In this document: positions 9,476 through 19,914 of the stretch, in pieces | Layout: the number at the start of each line of letters is the position of its first letter | Position numbering within the stretch: position 1 is the stretch's first letter | Origin: Halichoerus grypus | Taxonomy: Eukaryota; Chordata; Mammalia; Carnivora; Phocidae | Length of the DNA stretch: 64,000 nucleotides | Reading direction: 5' to 3' | NCBI RefSeq assembly: GCF_964656455.1 | Contig: NC_135726.1 | Coordinates: 2,180,001-2,244,000, forward strand | Notes under the pieces: model-generated | What the model saw: the letters and a program-made list of their open reading frames with translations, nothing else | The model's database searches: none | Told to the model about the DNA's origin: nothing | Made by a program: the position numbers and the translations under genes

Positions 9476-10099
9476 TTCCTTGAAGAGAAGCCCATGTTCT
9501 CCAGGCAAGGCGGAGTTCACCAAGCCTCGACCTCTCAGAGGTTGTCCGCCTCGTTCCAGACCCTCCTCCTCCTGATCACCTCATCACCTGATCACGCAAT
9601 CCACGTTGGGCCCTGGCAGCCGTGCAGACTGTGAGATTTATTCCAAGGGGTTCGGGGCAAGAGCAGGACTGAGTGTAACTTCACAGAGGTGACAGATGGG
9701 GAGCGCCAAGCGTCTGCATGCCCATAAGTATTTCTGCCGGATTTAGGAGTTTGGAAACTCTTAAGTGGGTAAGGTCTATCTGTGCCAGAGATGCAAATTA
9801 AAATTTGGGTTTCAAAGGAATAATAGCCATACACTACACCTAAAGGAACACCTCCATTGATTGCAGGAATAGATTTTCTCCTTTTGGTGGGGTACAGTTC
9901 CCAGTAATCTGAGCCCTTCCGGCCCGTGAAACCCCATCTTCCAGGCCTCTCCTGGCCCCACACCCTGCTTCTCCTGGCCCACTCGTTTTTATTTCCGGCC
10001 TCTCTCCTTTGCTTGCTCACTGTTTTCTGCCAGGAGAGCCCTCCCTACTCCATTTCTCCCTTCAGAGCCCCTTTTCTGGTGGATGCTGCTGCTTGGGCC
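9476..10099. other. Unique sequence, no gene seen
   Basis: No repeat family was recognised. Open frames of 140-157 codons on both strands overlap each other, as expected in stop-poor GC-rich DNA. Confidence 0.4.
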
Positions 10100-10205
10100 C
10101 TGCCTCATCCTCTCTGTACCTGTCTTCCTGCTGCCTCCAGCCTGGAAAGCTCTGGAGGGCAGCACTGTATCTCTTTATGTTCTCAGAGCTTGACCCAGCA
10201 CTGGG
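10100..10205 (+). repeat. L2 3' end fragment
   Basis: AAAGCTCTGGAGGGCAGCAC, TGTATCTCTTTATGTTCTCA and GAGCTTGACCCAGCACTG match the L2 3' end in shape (agctccatgagggcaggg, then the gcctagcacagtg block). Confidence 0.5.
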
Positions 10206-10334
10206 GGGTAGAGGTGGTGCACGAAGTTGGTCTCTTAAAAGATGAGCAGGTCTGTAGCCCAGAGGAATTTTATGTCTTCCAGTTCCTTCTTCAGAATTGT
10301 AGGGGCTCCTTAGGCAGTATTTGTGGCCAAGGCA

Positions 10335-10530
10335 ATGATCCAATACTCTACATTTATCATGTGCTTGCTACATCGTGGGCTGATCATACTCCATCTTAGT
10401 TCTCCCTCTCTGTAATCCTCTGGGGTGGGAGGCTTGTCCCCCTTTTTATAGAGAAAGTTATGGAAACAAGTTACTTGTCCAGGGCCCTGAAGCTGTCGGC
10501 ACCGCTGCTGATACTGAAGGCTTGCCGTGC
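10335..10530 (-). repeat. MIR SINE
   Basis: ACATTTATCATGTGCTTGCT, TTTTATAGAGAAAGTTATGG, AAACAAGTTACTTGTCCAGG and GGCTTGCCGTGCCC follow the antisense MIR order. Confidence 0.65.
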
Positions 10531-11351
10531 CCCAGAGTGCAGGCTCCCAGCCTGGAAGGATCGCTGAGGGCTGAAGAGGATGGTGGGGCCAGGACTGCAG
10601 GGTGTGGCACCCCACCCCACCCCAACACCATCTCACTTTGTCACCCCACCACCCATCCGGGATCAGCAACCTGGATGTTATCAATGTTTTAAAGAGACAA
10701 GATAAGCCAGTTTTTGATAAATTGTGAAATTTAGTAAATTCTATAAGTTAGTTGGTCATAGAGCAAATGGATTCTTTGGGGGAAGTGGCATGAGATCAGG
10801 TGACCCTAGTTAGGACTGCTGTTAACCTATGCAGTGAGCAATGGGGACTTGTCTCTGTTGGGGACTTTGTGAGCAAGTGTGTAGAATGAACCTAGAATTT
10901 GTCTGCTGGAGGCAGAAGGGGTGAGTGCTTTTCCACTGGCTCTGACCTCCTGTTGGTGAAGGGCAGTCCCACAGGGTGATGCGTTTTTGGCACTTCTGTG
11001 ATGAATGGGCTTCTGGAGGCAATGGCCGAGAAGCTGAGCAGAAAGCAGGATGTGCACAGTGCAGCAGGGCATGGCTGGCTGCAGCAGAAACTTGGAATAG
11101 ACTGGTGGTTGGGGAGAGCAGACGGGGCATGCAGGGCCCGATGTGCCAGCCTCAGAGATCCACTGGCTTTTCCCCAGACATGCCCTGGTTTCCCCACCAC
11201 TCCCTTTCTGTAAGCATTTTCTCTAAGCTGGGTCATGTTTCTTCCATGCAAAATGAAAAGTCGGTAATACTTCTGACCAGTATCTCAGTTAAAGATCTTT
11301 CCATGGGCCTTATTTGCTGTCTTTAGCCTAGGATTCATTATTCTGCTAGGC

Positions 11352-11406
11352 TTATTAGATTCATAGTAATATCATTTAATATTAGATTTATTAGACTCAT
11401 AGTAAT
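11352..11406. repeat. Short AT-rich direct duplication
   Basis: TTATTAGATTCATAGTAAT (11352-11370) recurs as TTATTAGACTCATAGTAAT (11388-11406), a 19-bp match with one difference and a 36-bp period. Confidence 0.8.
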
Positions 11407-11616
11407 AATTAGGTGTCAAGGGCAGGGTGGGGAGTACTTGTTGGCTAGTTTGCTGTAGAGTTTGTGTGTGGTTTATGCATTCATCTTCAAACGAGCCAGA
11501 CTTCTTAGAGTCTTCCCAAGGTCAGACACAGCAGTGCAAATGCTCATCACAAGATAAATGTGCATTACAGATGTCGGGGGGATCAAAAATTTCCTTTTCT
11601 CAACATAAGCTGTGGT

Positions 11617-11643
11617 TCTCTTTGTCCCCTTTTCTAGGTAAGA
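11617..11643 (+). promoter_or_regulatory. Recursive-splice-like motif (3' splice site fused to 5' splice site)
   Basis: A pyrimidine tract ending TTTGTCCCCTTTTCTAG is followed at once by GTAAG (junction 11637|11638). This acceptor plus donor arrangement with no exon between is the motif of recursive (ratchet) splice sites in very long introns. It also occurs by chance, and no host gene is visible, so function is pure inference. Confidence 0.25.
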
Positions 11644-11889
11644 TTATTTTTCCTGACTGCCATTGCTAACTAAACTGTCTGCCTCGCTTATAAGCTCCTG
11701 GGAGGGAGACTGAGTTTCTGGAGATGGAATTGTTTATAGATGGTATTCCAGATCAGAACTTGAAGACAAAAAGCTAGCTGGCAGTTAACCCACTTCCTTG
11801 TGAGCCCCATATGGGAAATCTGCATTCAGCTGTTTGGGGTTCTGGAAGAAACCCCAGCTGTCATATAATGAATGGGGTGTATGCTGCTG

Positions 11890-12018
11890 ATTCATTCATT
11901 CCACAAATATCTCCAAGCACTTAACACACGTCAGGCCTGGGCTCCGTACTGCACGTATGTGACCTCATTCAGCTCTCTTCCTGACCCTGCGAGGTGGGCA
12001 GTCCACTCATTTTTAGGT
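11890..12018 (-). repeat. MIR/L2-type fragment
   Basis: TTCATTCATTCCACAAATAT, CTCCAAGCACTTAACACACG, TCAGGCCTGGGCTCCGTACT and CCTGCGAGGTGGGCAGTCC follow the antisense MIR/L2 3' end. Confidence 0.6.
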
Positions 12019-12371
12019 CTGGTTGGTTTTGTCAAAGAGATGTAACAATTTCCTCTAACCTCTACCTTTGTGCTATTTTTCTCTTACATTTTACTTATAC
12101 ATGTGTTATAAATCAATAATACATTCTTATTATATTTTTATCAAGCATTTAATGATACTTCTTGGCTGTCCTAGGGTTTAGAATATACATCCTTATTTTT
12201 CAGTCTACCTTCAGATAGCGTGTCGTTTCATGTATAGTGTATGGATCCCCACCCTATGTGCTACTGGTGTCATGTTACATTTACATAGGCCATACATCCA
12301 CGGTCCTTTGCTTTTGTTTTTGCTTTAGACACTCAACATTTTAGAGTGATTAAGAAGGTCTTCCCTTCATT

Positions 12372-12572
12372 AATTTTTTTATTTTAATTTTTAAAAAAAT
12401 TTTATTTATTTGAGATAGAGCTTGTGCACAAGCGGGAAGAGGGGCAGAGGAAGAGGGAGAAGCAGGTTCTCTCCTGAGCAGGGCGCCCGATGTGGGACTC
12501 GATCCCAGGACCCTGGGATCATGACCTGAGCCGAAAGCAGATTCTTAACCAACTGAGCCACCCAGGTGCCCC
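12372..12572 (-). mobile_element. SINEC (Can-SINE), full length, with target-site duplication
   Basis: On the minus strand the element has the GGGCACCTGGGTGGCTCAG head, GGGATCGAGTCC-type box B and the CT-rich body. The tail appears on the + strand as AATTTTATTTATTT. The flanks TCTTCCCTTCATT at 12359-12371 and 12573-12585 are an exact 13-bp target-site duplication. Confidence 0.95.
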
Positions 12573-12654
12573 TCTTCCCTTCATTTAAACAATTTCCAGA
12601 GCTCTTCATTTCTCTGTAGATCCAAGTTTCCGTCTTGTTTTATATTCCTTGTAC

Positions 12655-13345
12655 TTGAAAAACTTCACTTTACTATCTTGTAATGGGGATCTTCTGGTAA
12701 TTAATTACCTCAGATTTTGTTTATCTGAAAAAGAATTTTAAATTTTGCTTTCATTTATGAAAGGTATTTTTGCTGGGGATAGAATTCTGTGTTGACCGTT
12801 GTTCTTTTCTCTCAGCACTTAAGCAATGACACTTCATTGTCTTCTGAATTGCATAGCTTCTGATGAGAAGTGTGCTGTCATTCTTCTATTTCCTTAATTT
12901 CTTTGGCCTGCCTTAATGATTTTCTCTTTCTCTTTCAGTATTTTGCATGTGATGTGTCTATCCTTTTTTTTTTTTTTTTTCCAATAAATAATCCTGCTTG
13001 GGGTTCTCTAATCTTTTTGGATTTGTGACATGATATCTTTCATTACTTTTATAAAATTTTCGGCTATCACCTCCTCAAATATATCTTCTACACCATTGTG
13101 TCCCTCCCTTCTCCTTCTGGGGTTTCAGTTACACATATGTTAAATTATTCATACTGTCCCAAGTGTATTTAAAACTCCTCATTGTCATCATGATCATTGT
13201 CCCCCTCCCCCTTCCCTGTCCCCTCCTCCTTCTCTTCCTCTTTGTTTTAGAGTTTGGACAATTTCTATCAACCTATCTTCACCAATTCTTTTCCCAGCTG
13301 TAAGAATCTAGTGATGATCACAGTGAAGTTCTCCATCGCAGGTAC
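12655..13345 (-). mobile_element. Old LINE-1-like fragment
   Basis: GGTATTTTTGCTGGGGATAG, AATTCTGTGTTGACCGTTGT, TTCTGATGAGAAGTGTGCTG, TGCTTGGGGTTCTCTAATCT and ACCTCCTCAAATATATCTTC follow the antisense order of a common old mammalian LINE-1 segment. A 19-base T run lies near 12965. No open frame survives. Confidence 0.6.
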
Positions 13346-13654
13346 TGTGTATTTTATTTCACAAGGCTCACCCGCTTTGTTTCCACCATCTCAGGCATGA
13401 CTCTCCTGGACTCATGACTGTTCATGTACTTCTCCTCCTTCCTCCTTCCTTTTGTATAAGGTGGGAAGAGAAATCTGGTATTTACTACTTTATTATTGTC
13501 AGAACCATCTTTTTACTTAAAACATGTCAACATCTTTTATTTAAAGGTTATTTCTAATAGACAACATGTCGCTAGTTTCCTACTTACTTGGATCAGAAGA
13601 TTGTGATTTTTCTGAATCTACTCAACATTGAGAACAATATCAGATATATTCTTT

Positions 13655-14262
13655 GGCCATGTAGTCAGAGCTACAAGGACTGTAGAAGGACTGCACGTCA
13701 CTTTCCGGAGCTCCTTCCCAGAAAGCGTACCCTGACTAATCATGACAAAACATCACACAAACCCAAACCCAAGGACATGCTATACCAGAACTGGCCTGAG
13801 AAAGACCAGAAAGACTAAGGAATGTTCCAGATGAGAGGAGGTCCAAGGAGATAGGACCGCAGGCAGAGTGCAGTGTGAGGTCTGGGGTTGTCTTTCATTT
13901 GAAGGACGCTGTCAGGACACTTGACACTTGGTAGATTAGACAGTGACATTGCATTCCGGCAAATTTCCAGTCGTGAGGTGCTGTACTGAGTACCGTAGTT
14001 GAGAACGAGAATGTCCTTGTTTCAAGGACATACGCATTGATGTCCTTAGGGGCCAAATGGTCATCATGTCTGCATGACAGCTTACTCTTAAATGGCTCTG
14101 AAAACAAAGGCACATAGACAAGAAGATAAGACAAATGTCAGAAAATGTTAATGTTGGTGCTGTCCAGGTTAAGGGGATATGGGAATTTTTTATAGTATCC
14201 CAAACTTTTCTACAAGTCTGAAATTGTGTCAAACTAAAAAGTCTAAAAAAGAAAGAAAGAAT
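13655..14262 (+). mobile_element. Old LINE-1 3' UTR (L1M type)
   Basis: The sequence runs through ATGACAAAACATCACACAAA, GACTAAGGAATGTTCCAGAT, GAGAATGTCCTTGTTTCAAG, GTCATCATGTCTGCATGACA and CTACAAGTCTGAAATTGTGT, and ends AACTAAAAAGTCT. This is the 3' UTR order I recall for old L1M/L1ME subfamilies. About 600 bp are preserved with no coding part. Confidence 0.75.
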
Positions 14263-14271
14263 CTTCCCTGC

Positions 14272-14295
14272 CAAACAAACAAACAAACAAACAAA
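14272..14295. repeat. (CAAA)n microsatellite
   Basis: Six CAAA units follow just after the tail of the LINE-1 3' UTR, possibly grown from its poly-A end. Confidence 0.9.
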
Positions 14296-14554
14296 AAACC
14301 CCACAGCATACCCAAGCACCTCGGCAAGTGTCATTAACAGGGCCTTTGACACATCAGTCGCCACCCTGTGGCCTCGCTGCGCGGCCTGCTCTAGTCACTC
14401 CGGCCCCAGCGTTCCTGGCACAGCCAACAGACCGCTCTTAAACACCAAGCAAGCGCCTCCTCTCTTGGCATCACCTCCCCGTGGGCCTCCTGTTGGGGCT
14501 TGCTGCCTTTTTCCTGAGCTGCTCACAAAAACAACCACTTCTATGGGGGCATGT

Positions 14555-14680
14555 CCTGGGTGTCAGGTATTTTGTAATCTTCACATCGACCTGCTTGATC
14601 TTATTTCTGTCATACAGATGAGAAAACAGGCCCAGAGCCAAAGCTTGACAGTGGGTCTGACCAGCTCTGCCTGTGTGCCC
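14555..14680 (-). repeat. MIR SINE fragment
   Basis: TCCTGGGTGTCAGGTATTTT, TCTGTCATACAGATGAGAAA and ACAGGCCCAGAGCCAAAGCT match the antisense MIR core. Confidence 0.65.
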
Positions 14681-14704
14681 TCTCCTTTCACCCCTGCACC
14701 TCAT

Positions 14705-14850
14705 TCTCTTGTTCATCTGTTTGTTGTCTGTCTTCTGTGCGGCAGCTCTTGGGGGGTAGGGCCCTCATTCTGCTCTCTTCACTGATGGATCCTGACAATC
14801 TGGCTCAGTGCCTGCCCTGTGACAGGAACTCACTGAATACCTTCTGGAGG
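14705..14850 (+). repeat. L2 3' end
   Basis: GCAGCTCTTGGGGGGTAGGG, TCAGTGCCTGCCCTGTGACA and GGAACTCACTGAATACCTTC match the L2 3' end in order. Confidence 0.6.
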
Positions 14851-14884
14851 AAGGACCATCGTGGGGCTTAGCACACTTAATACA

Positions 14885-15100
14885 TGGGCATTGGGTTTGA
14901 ACATTGGCTCAAATTCTGATTCTGCTACTGAGAAGCTGTGTTGACCTTGGACAAGCTAATTAGCACCTCTGGAACACAATTTCTGAATCTATAGGATGCA
15001 GATTGTACTCTTACCTCGTGGGGTTGTGGTGAAGATCTACTGACAATACACACAAAGTGCTTATCGTGGTACCTGGTGTTCCGTAGGTGCTCACTCCATA
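14885..15100 (+). repeat. MIR SINE
   Basis: TTGGCTCAAATTCTGATTCT, GCTACTGAGAAGCTGTGTTG, ACCTTGGACAAGCTAATTAG, CCTCGTGGGGTTGTGGTGAA and TAGGTGCTCACTCC give the near-complete MIR order. Confidence 0.85.
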
Positions 15101-15102
15101 TT

Positions 15103-15125
15103 GAATGAATGAATGAATGAATGAA
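15103..15125. repeat. (TGAA)n microsatellite
   Basis: About five TGAA units sit directly at the 3' end of the preceding MIR, so the array probably grew from its tail. Confidence 0.9.
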
Positions 15126-15257
15126 CGTTTCAAGTGGCCTCTATGTCTGGGGGACCCCAGCTCCTCCTATAGGTGTTTATTGGAAGCTCTATGGAGAGAC
15201 TTGCCTGAAAACTTTAACTTACTGCAACAGACTTTGTGGGAGCGTATTACAATGTTT

Positions 15258-15335
15258 TTATTTGTGCGTTTCTGATGTCCCCCACTGCCCTGTAAGCTCT
15301 GGGCAGGCAGGCCTACTTGCTGATTGAGTTACCTC
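15258..15335 (+). repeat. L2 fragment
   Basis: CACTGCCCTGTAAGCTCTGG and GCAGGCAGGCCTACTTGCTG resemble the L2 segment ahead of its 3' end. Confidence 0.4.
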
Positions 15336-15339
15336 GTTC

Positions 15340-15412
15340 TGCTTCATCACACATTTATTGGGGTCTGCCCTGTGCCAGGCCCCGTACTAGATGCCGAGCA
15401 CCTGCCCCATGC
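15340..15412 (-). repeat. L2/MIR-type end fragment
   Basis: CACACATTTATTGGGGTCTG, CCCTGTGCCAGGCCCCGTAC and TAGATGCCGAGCACC match the antisense 3' end of L2. Confidence 0.6.
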
Positions 15413-16105
15413 CCCCAATTTCTTCCCCGGGGCCCCCAGCCTGGCTCATGGGTGGGGCTACCTTGGGCTCTTCTCCTGGGTGCTGGCCATCTCCCTGCCC
15501 CAAGAGACCTGGTGTCCTCTGGCGCATGGGCCCGTTTGGTAGCTAACCTTCGGAATATGCTGGGAGGCGTCCCTGGAAGCCCCTGGGCTACTGCAGCACG
15601 GCAGCAGATAACTGAGCCCAGGGGGGCCAGTGCAGCCTCCTCTCTTCATGAGCACCTCACATCCACACTTATTTCCTCTCCTAGTCGGGACTGAGAGGCT
15701 ACACTGCTCAGGAGGTGTCCAGGACGGCCTGCTCACCTGACACCTCCATGCTGGACGCTAGCCGTTCCATGCCTGCTGACCAGGAGGTGGCGCTGTCCCA
15801 TACCTTATGGGCCCCGAAGGGGAAGGAGAGCCGAGAAATCCATGTTTTATCCCTAGAATGCTACTTTAAGATTAGGGGAAAATTATGGGCATTTGGGTTA
15901 GTTCTGGAAGAAAAAAAAGAATCCTGAAAATAAAATGAGTTAAAGCTTCCATTCAGATTCTGTATCTGAGTATTGAGTTCTGCTCACACGACAACCTGTT
16001 TTACAGGTTATCAGAGTTTTTTGTTCTGTTTTGTATTTTTGTTTTTCGATTCTGCCTGGAAATCCCTCAGGCAAGGCTGATGGGGTTGAGAATCCAATTC
16101 TGTTT
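15413..16105. other. Unique sequence, no gene seen
   Basis: No repeat was recognised. It contains a CTCF-like motif at 15778-15798. Confidence 0.4.
15778..15798 (+). promoter_or_regulatory. CTCF-like motif
   Basis: ACCAGGAGGTGGCGCTGTCC matches the CTCF core (CCASYAGRKGGCRS, recalled) with the AG, GG and GGCG positions in place. It is outside any recognised repeat. Occupancy cannot be judged from sequence. Confidence 0.4.
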
Positions 16106-16109
16106 CTCT

Positions 16110-16295
16110 GAGTGATTGAGAAGGTGGGCTCTGGCCCGTGCCCCTTGCTTTTCGTCCCTGGGCAGGTTACAGGAGCACTCTGAGGCTCGGCTTCCTCCTC
16201 CGAGACGCGGAGGTAGGAGTCCAGATGCCAGTGGGTTGTTGAGAGCTTGTGAGATGATGAGTATAAAGCCTGAGCCCAGTGCCTGCGAGGGAGGA
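16110..16295 (+). repeat. MIR SINE, GC-rich copy
   Basis: GTCCCTGGGCAGGTTACAGG, CTGAGGCTCGGCTTCCTCCT, TGGGTTGTTGAGAGCTTGTG, AGATGATGAGTATAAAGCCT and GAGCCCAGTGCCTGCGAGG follow the MIR order. Confidence 0.7.
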
Positions 16296-16690
16296 AGCGC
16301 TTGCCGTGATGGGGTGTGGTCTCGGTGGTGGTGCCCCTAGAGGGTGCCTCTGACCGCTCCTTTCCCCAGGGGCCTTGCTGGAGAAGCAGACCCTCCTTAT
16401 CACTGCAGGGAGGAGGGGCCGGCGCTTATGGAGCTCCCAAGGATGAAAGAACCAACCGCACCTCTTGGACCCCAGGGGAGGTATGTGAGTCCTTCTGGGT
16501 TCTGGCCGAGGTGCTGGGGGACACAGAGGGAGAGGAATGTGTTCTTCCGGGCACGCTGGCACAGGCGTCATGGAGGGTGGCTGCACAGAGACGGGGAGCC
16601 TTCAGGTGTAGCTCCGGGGGCAGTTTGGAGGGAAGGACGGGTGCAAAAGGGGTCCATGTAGGTGTGGACATTCACTCTGCGCAGGGCCTC
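16296..16690. other. Unique GC-rich sequence, no gene seen
   Basis: No repeat was recognised. A weaker CTCF-like word, GTGCCCCTAGAGGGTGCCTC, occurs at 16331-16350. Overlapping open frames of 105-147 codons occur on both strands without any family resemblance. Confidence 0.4.
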
Positions 16691-16699
16691 CAGGAGGGA

Positions 16700-17437
16700 T
16701 ATATATATATATATATATATTTAAGTTTTTATTTAAGTTTTTATTTAAATTCTAGTTAGTTAACACACAGTACAATATTGGTTTCTGGAGTAGAATTCAG
16801 TGATTCATCACTTCCATACAACACCCAGTGCTCATCACAAGTGTCTCCTTAATGCCCATCCCCCATCTAGCCCAGCCCCTACCCCCTCCCCTCCAGCAAC
16901 CCTCAGTTTGTTTCCTAGAGTTCAGAGTCTCTTATGGTTTGTTTCCCTCTCCCTCTTTTTTCCTTCCCTTCCCCTATGTTCATCTGTTTTGTTTCTTAAA
17001 TTCCACATATGAGTGAAATCATGTGATCACTGTCTTTCTCTGATTGACTTATTTTGCTTAGCATAATACCCTCTAGTTCTATCCACGTTGTTGCAAATGG
17101 CAAGATTTTATTTTTTTGATGGCTGAATAATATTCCATTGTATATATAAACCGCATCTTTATCCATTCATCTGTTGATGGATATCTGGGCTCTTTCCATA
17201 GTTTCGCTATTGTGGACATTGCTGCTATAAACACTGGGGTGCATGTGCCCCTTTGGATCACTGTGTTTGTTTCTTTGGGGTAAAATACGCAGCAATTGCT
17301 GGGCCGTAGGATAGCTGTATTTGTAACTTTTTGAGCAACCTCCATATTGTTTTCCAGAGTGGCTGTACCAGCTTGCATTCCTACCAACAGTGTAGGAGGG
17401 TTTCCCTTTCTCCACATCCTCACCAACACCTGTTTTG
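16700..17437 (-). mobile_element. LINE-1 3' end with ORF2 C-terminal coding remnant (copy A)
   Basis: The left edge is a (TA)n run at 16699-16720, then TTTAAG repeats. The antisense 3' UTR shared with the copy at 866-1252 follows. From about 17079 to 17429 the minus strand reads as the C-terminal end of LINE-1 ORF2 (motifs [19 protein letters not shown]), split by frame changes. It is 5'-truncated and dead. The left flank CAGGAGGGA at 16691-16699 recurs at 17438 and 17980, showing a shared target site with copy B. Confidence 0.93.
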
Positions 17438-17452
17438 CAGGAGGGACTTTTA

Positions 17453-17978
17453 TTTATTTTTTATTATGTTATGTTAGTCACCATACAATACATCATTAGT
17501 TTTTGATGTAGTGTTCCATGATTCATTGTTTGTGCATAACACCCAGTGCTCCATGCAGAACATGCCCTCCTCAATACCCATCACCGGGCTAACCCATCCC
17601 CCCACCCCCCTCCCCTCTAAAACCCTCAGTTTGTTTCCTGGAGTCCATAGTCTCTCCTGGTTCATCTCCCCCTCTGATTTTCGCCCCTTCACTTTTCCCT
17701 TCCTTCTCCTAATGTCCTCCATACTATTCCTTATGTTCCACATATAAGTGAAACCATATGGTAATTGTCTTTCCCTGTTTGACTTATTTCACTTAGCATA
17801 ATCTCCAGTCCCATCCATGTTGATGCAAAAGGTATTCATCCTTTCTGATGGCTGAGTAATATTCCATTGTATGTATGAACCACATCTTCTTTATCCATTC
17901 GTCTGTTGAAGGGCATCTGGGCTCTTTCCACAGCTTGGCTATTGCAGACATTGCTGCTATGAACATTTGGGTGCATGT
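17453..17978 (-). mobile_element. LINE-1 3' end, second subfamily (copy B), with 16-bp target-site duplication
   Basis: After an antisense tail (TTTATTTTTTATTATG) the sequence has its own 3' UTR (GTTAGTCACCATACAATACA, GTTTTTGATGTAGTGTTCCA), distinct from copy A. It ends in the antisense ORF2 C-terminus (KLWKEPRCPSTDEW, MEYYSAIRK). The 16-bp flank GCAGGAGGGACTTTTA is identical at 17437-17452 and 17979-17994, a clean target-site duplication. The element is 5'-truncated and non-functional. Confidence 0.95.
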
Positions 17979-17994
17979 GCAGGAGGGACTTTTA

Positions 17995-19843
17995 AACCAT
18001 GGCAAAGAGATCCCTTAGCGCTGGGGACAAAGCCGCGTTGCTTCAGCTTTGGCTTTCCTGGAACATGGTGAGAAGTGCAGGTCCCCAGTGGTTTTTCTCA
18101 GAACCTAGGAATTTCAGCCTTAAATTGTGCAAAAGGGGAAGAATGATCCATTTCAGTGAATCTACTGTTCACTTTTCCCATACCTCCTGCTCCTTACTCT
18201 ATGCCTTCCCTCCTTCTCAAGGTGTGTCTTCTTTTTCTCCTCCACCGAGCTCTCGGCCCCTCACTCAGACAGAAGCCTGGTCTGCCTCCCCTGGGCCCCA
18301 GCGCCCTGCCTCCCAGCCTCCCAGCCTCCCCTTCCCTCTTCATCCTCCCAGCCCCATCCAGCAAGGTTAAGCTTGTCAGAGCCCATTCTGAATCTCCCAG
18401 GCTTTTATCTGGAGGGCTGTCTAAATTGTTTCGAAGACAGTTGGCTGAACTCAATAAACAGATGTGGGAACTCTGGGGTCCCTCTGTCATTTCCCCCAGA
18501 ATTCGAGTCTGCCAGTGGTGGTTGCCATTCTAAGGGGCTCTTTCTTTCTCTGTGCATGCATGCATGCACACACACACGTGCACACTTGGTCCAGACCTGG
18601 AGGCCCTACCGAGATGATTCTTTGCACGCTAGTGTTTGGCTTTCTGTTGAGGGGCGGGCGGCAGCCATGGCCAGGTTTGATTTATAGGACAGGGACAGCG
18701 CCAGGAGTGTTTGGGCTCCTGACGGGGACGTCCTGGTTGCCTGGCTCTGTCCAGAAGGGGCAGGCAGCATCCCGCTGGAGGAAGCACCCTTGAACTGTTT
18801 TGATGTGAAGAAAGGGGCTGGGTGACCTGTCCCTCAACACAAACCATCTCACTGGACCGCTGAGGGATTGGCCCCGCAGAAAACGTTTTGGTCTTTATGC
18901 TCGGCACTGAAAAACCATTAAGTAGAGAGGAAACCTGTACCCCTTCCCTGCACAGTCCCGCCCAATGCTGTCCCCATGTGCCTCACAGTGCAGCTTTTGT
19001 TCGGGGTCTGCAGCATAGAGCTAGAGGGGCAGATTGTCGGTGCGCACATTTCCAGTTTCCTGGCTTTCATCAGCTGCGCCACTCAGATGACAATATTTAA
19101 TCCCAATGTTTCCTTCCCTTCCCTGGCCCCCGCCCCATCGGTAAAGTAGACATTGCTGCCGCTCCTCCAACCATAAAGAAAAGTGTGTTTATGATTTTTC
19201 TCTCATGTATTTGCCGTTGCACAAAGCCCTCCTGGACAGGTCCAGGGGCCTTGTTCAGGAGGACTGGACTCCCCAGGTTTTAGTTGAATGGAGGTATCTC
19301 TTTGCTGACTTCTGCACCCCAACCTGTGTCTTAGGGTGAAGAAGATATGCTTTGATCCTGCCAGGGCTCGGATCTGGCGGGGATGGTTCCACTCCGTTTT
19401 ATTCCGTTGAGGTGGCTGGGGTTATGCCACCCATGTTTTGAGTCAGGCAGTTTTTCTGTCATTTAGGGAGGGAGTTTTCATTGTAGTCATTTTATTAAAG
19501 GGTGATTTGTCCAATGAGCGAATGCGACACCCAAAATTTAAAACTTGAAGCTTCTTTTTGTTGCTTAGTAACTTTGTAGAAGCAGTTGCTCAGCAGGACA
19601 GCCCTTGTGACACGACAATGCCGAGAATGTGCTCACACCGTCATGTCTGCGTTCTCTAAGGGTACACATCCACATATGCCCAGAGCCATCATTTACGTTT
19701 TGCTCAGTGCGCCGGAGTATCCCATATAATATTTCATAGGAAGAAAGGAGCGCACACATCAGAGCAAGATCCTTTCACCCTTCCTTCCGTGGGTGATATC
19801 TGCTTGTGTCTCAGTTACGGCTCCTTGGTTTACGTGTCCCTGG
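17995..19843. other. Long unique stretch, no gene supported
   Basis: About 1.85 kb with no recognised mobile element. A TGCATGCATGCACACACACACACGTGCACAC alternating run (given in parts: TGCATGCATGCA then ACACACACACGTGCAC) lies near 18554-18584 and could adopt Z-DNA. Open frames around 18.0-18.8 kb reach 125 codons in overlapping frames without domains. Confidence 0.45.
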
Positions 19844-19897
19844 GATCTGACACCTGAGTGGGTTCTGACTCCTGAGCGGGATCTGATGCCTGGCAGA
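19844..19897. repeat. Three tandem 18-bp units
   Basis: GATCTGACACCTGAGTGG, GTTCTGACTCCTGAGCGG and GATCTGATGCCTGGCAGA follow each other without gaps, a threefold degenerate 18-bp minisatellite. Confidence 0.75.
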
Positions 19898-19914
19898 GAC
19901 GCCCCCCGGGTGGT

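Larger units (their letters stand above)
10531..11889. other. Mostly unique sequence, no gene supported
   Basis: No mobile element was recognised in about 1.35 kb, apart from a small AT-rich duplication at 11352-11406 and a possible L2 scrap near 11690 (TATAAGCTCCTGGGAGGGAG). It contains the recursive-splice-like site at 11617-11643. Confidence 0.4.

Noticed and set aside
16331..16350. Another CTCF-like word, GTGCCCCTAGAGGGTGCCTC
   Set aside because: The GGGTGC in place of GGGCGC weakens the match; not strong enough to list as a site.
17079..17429. 116-codon minus-strand frame with recognisable ORF2 residues
   Set aside because: It is the C-terminal scrap of a 5'-truncated LINE-1, not a host gene; listed as part of the mobile element.
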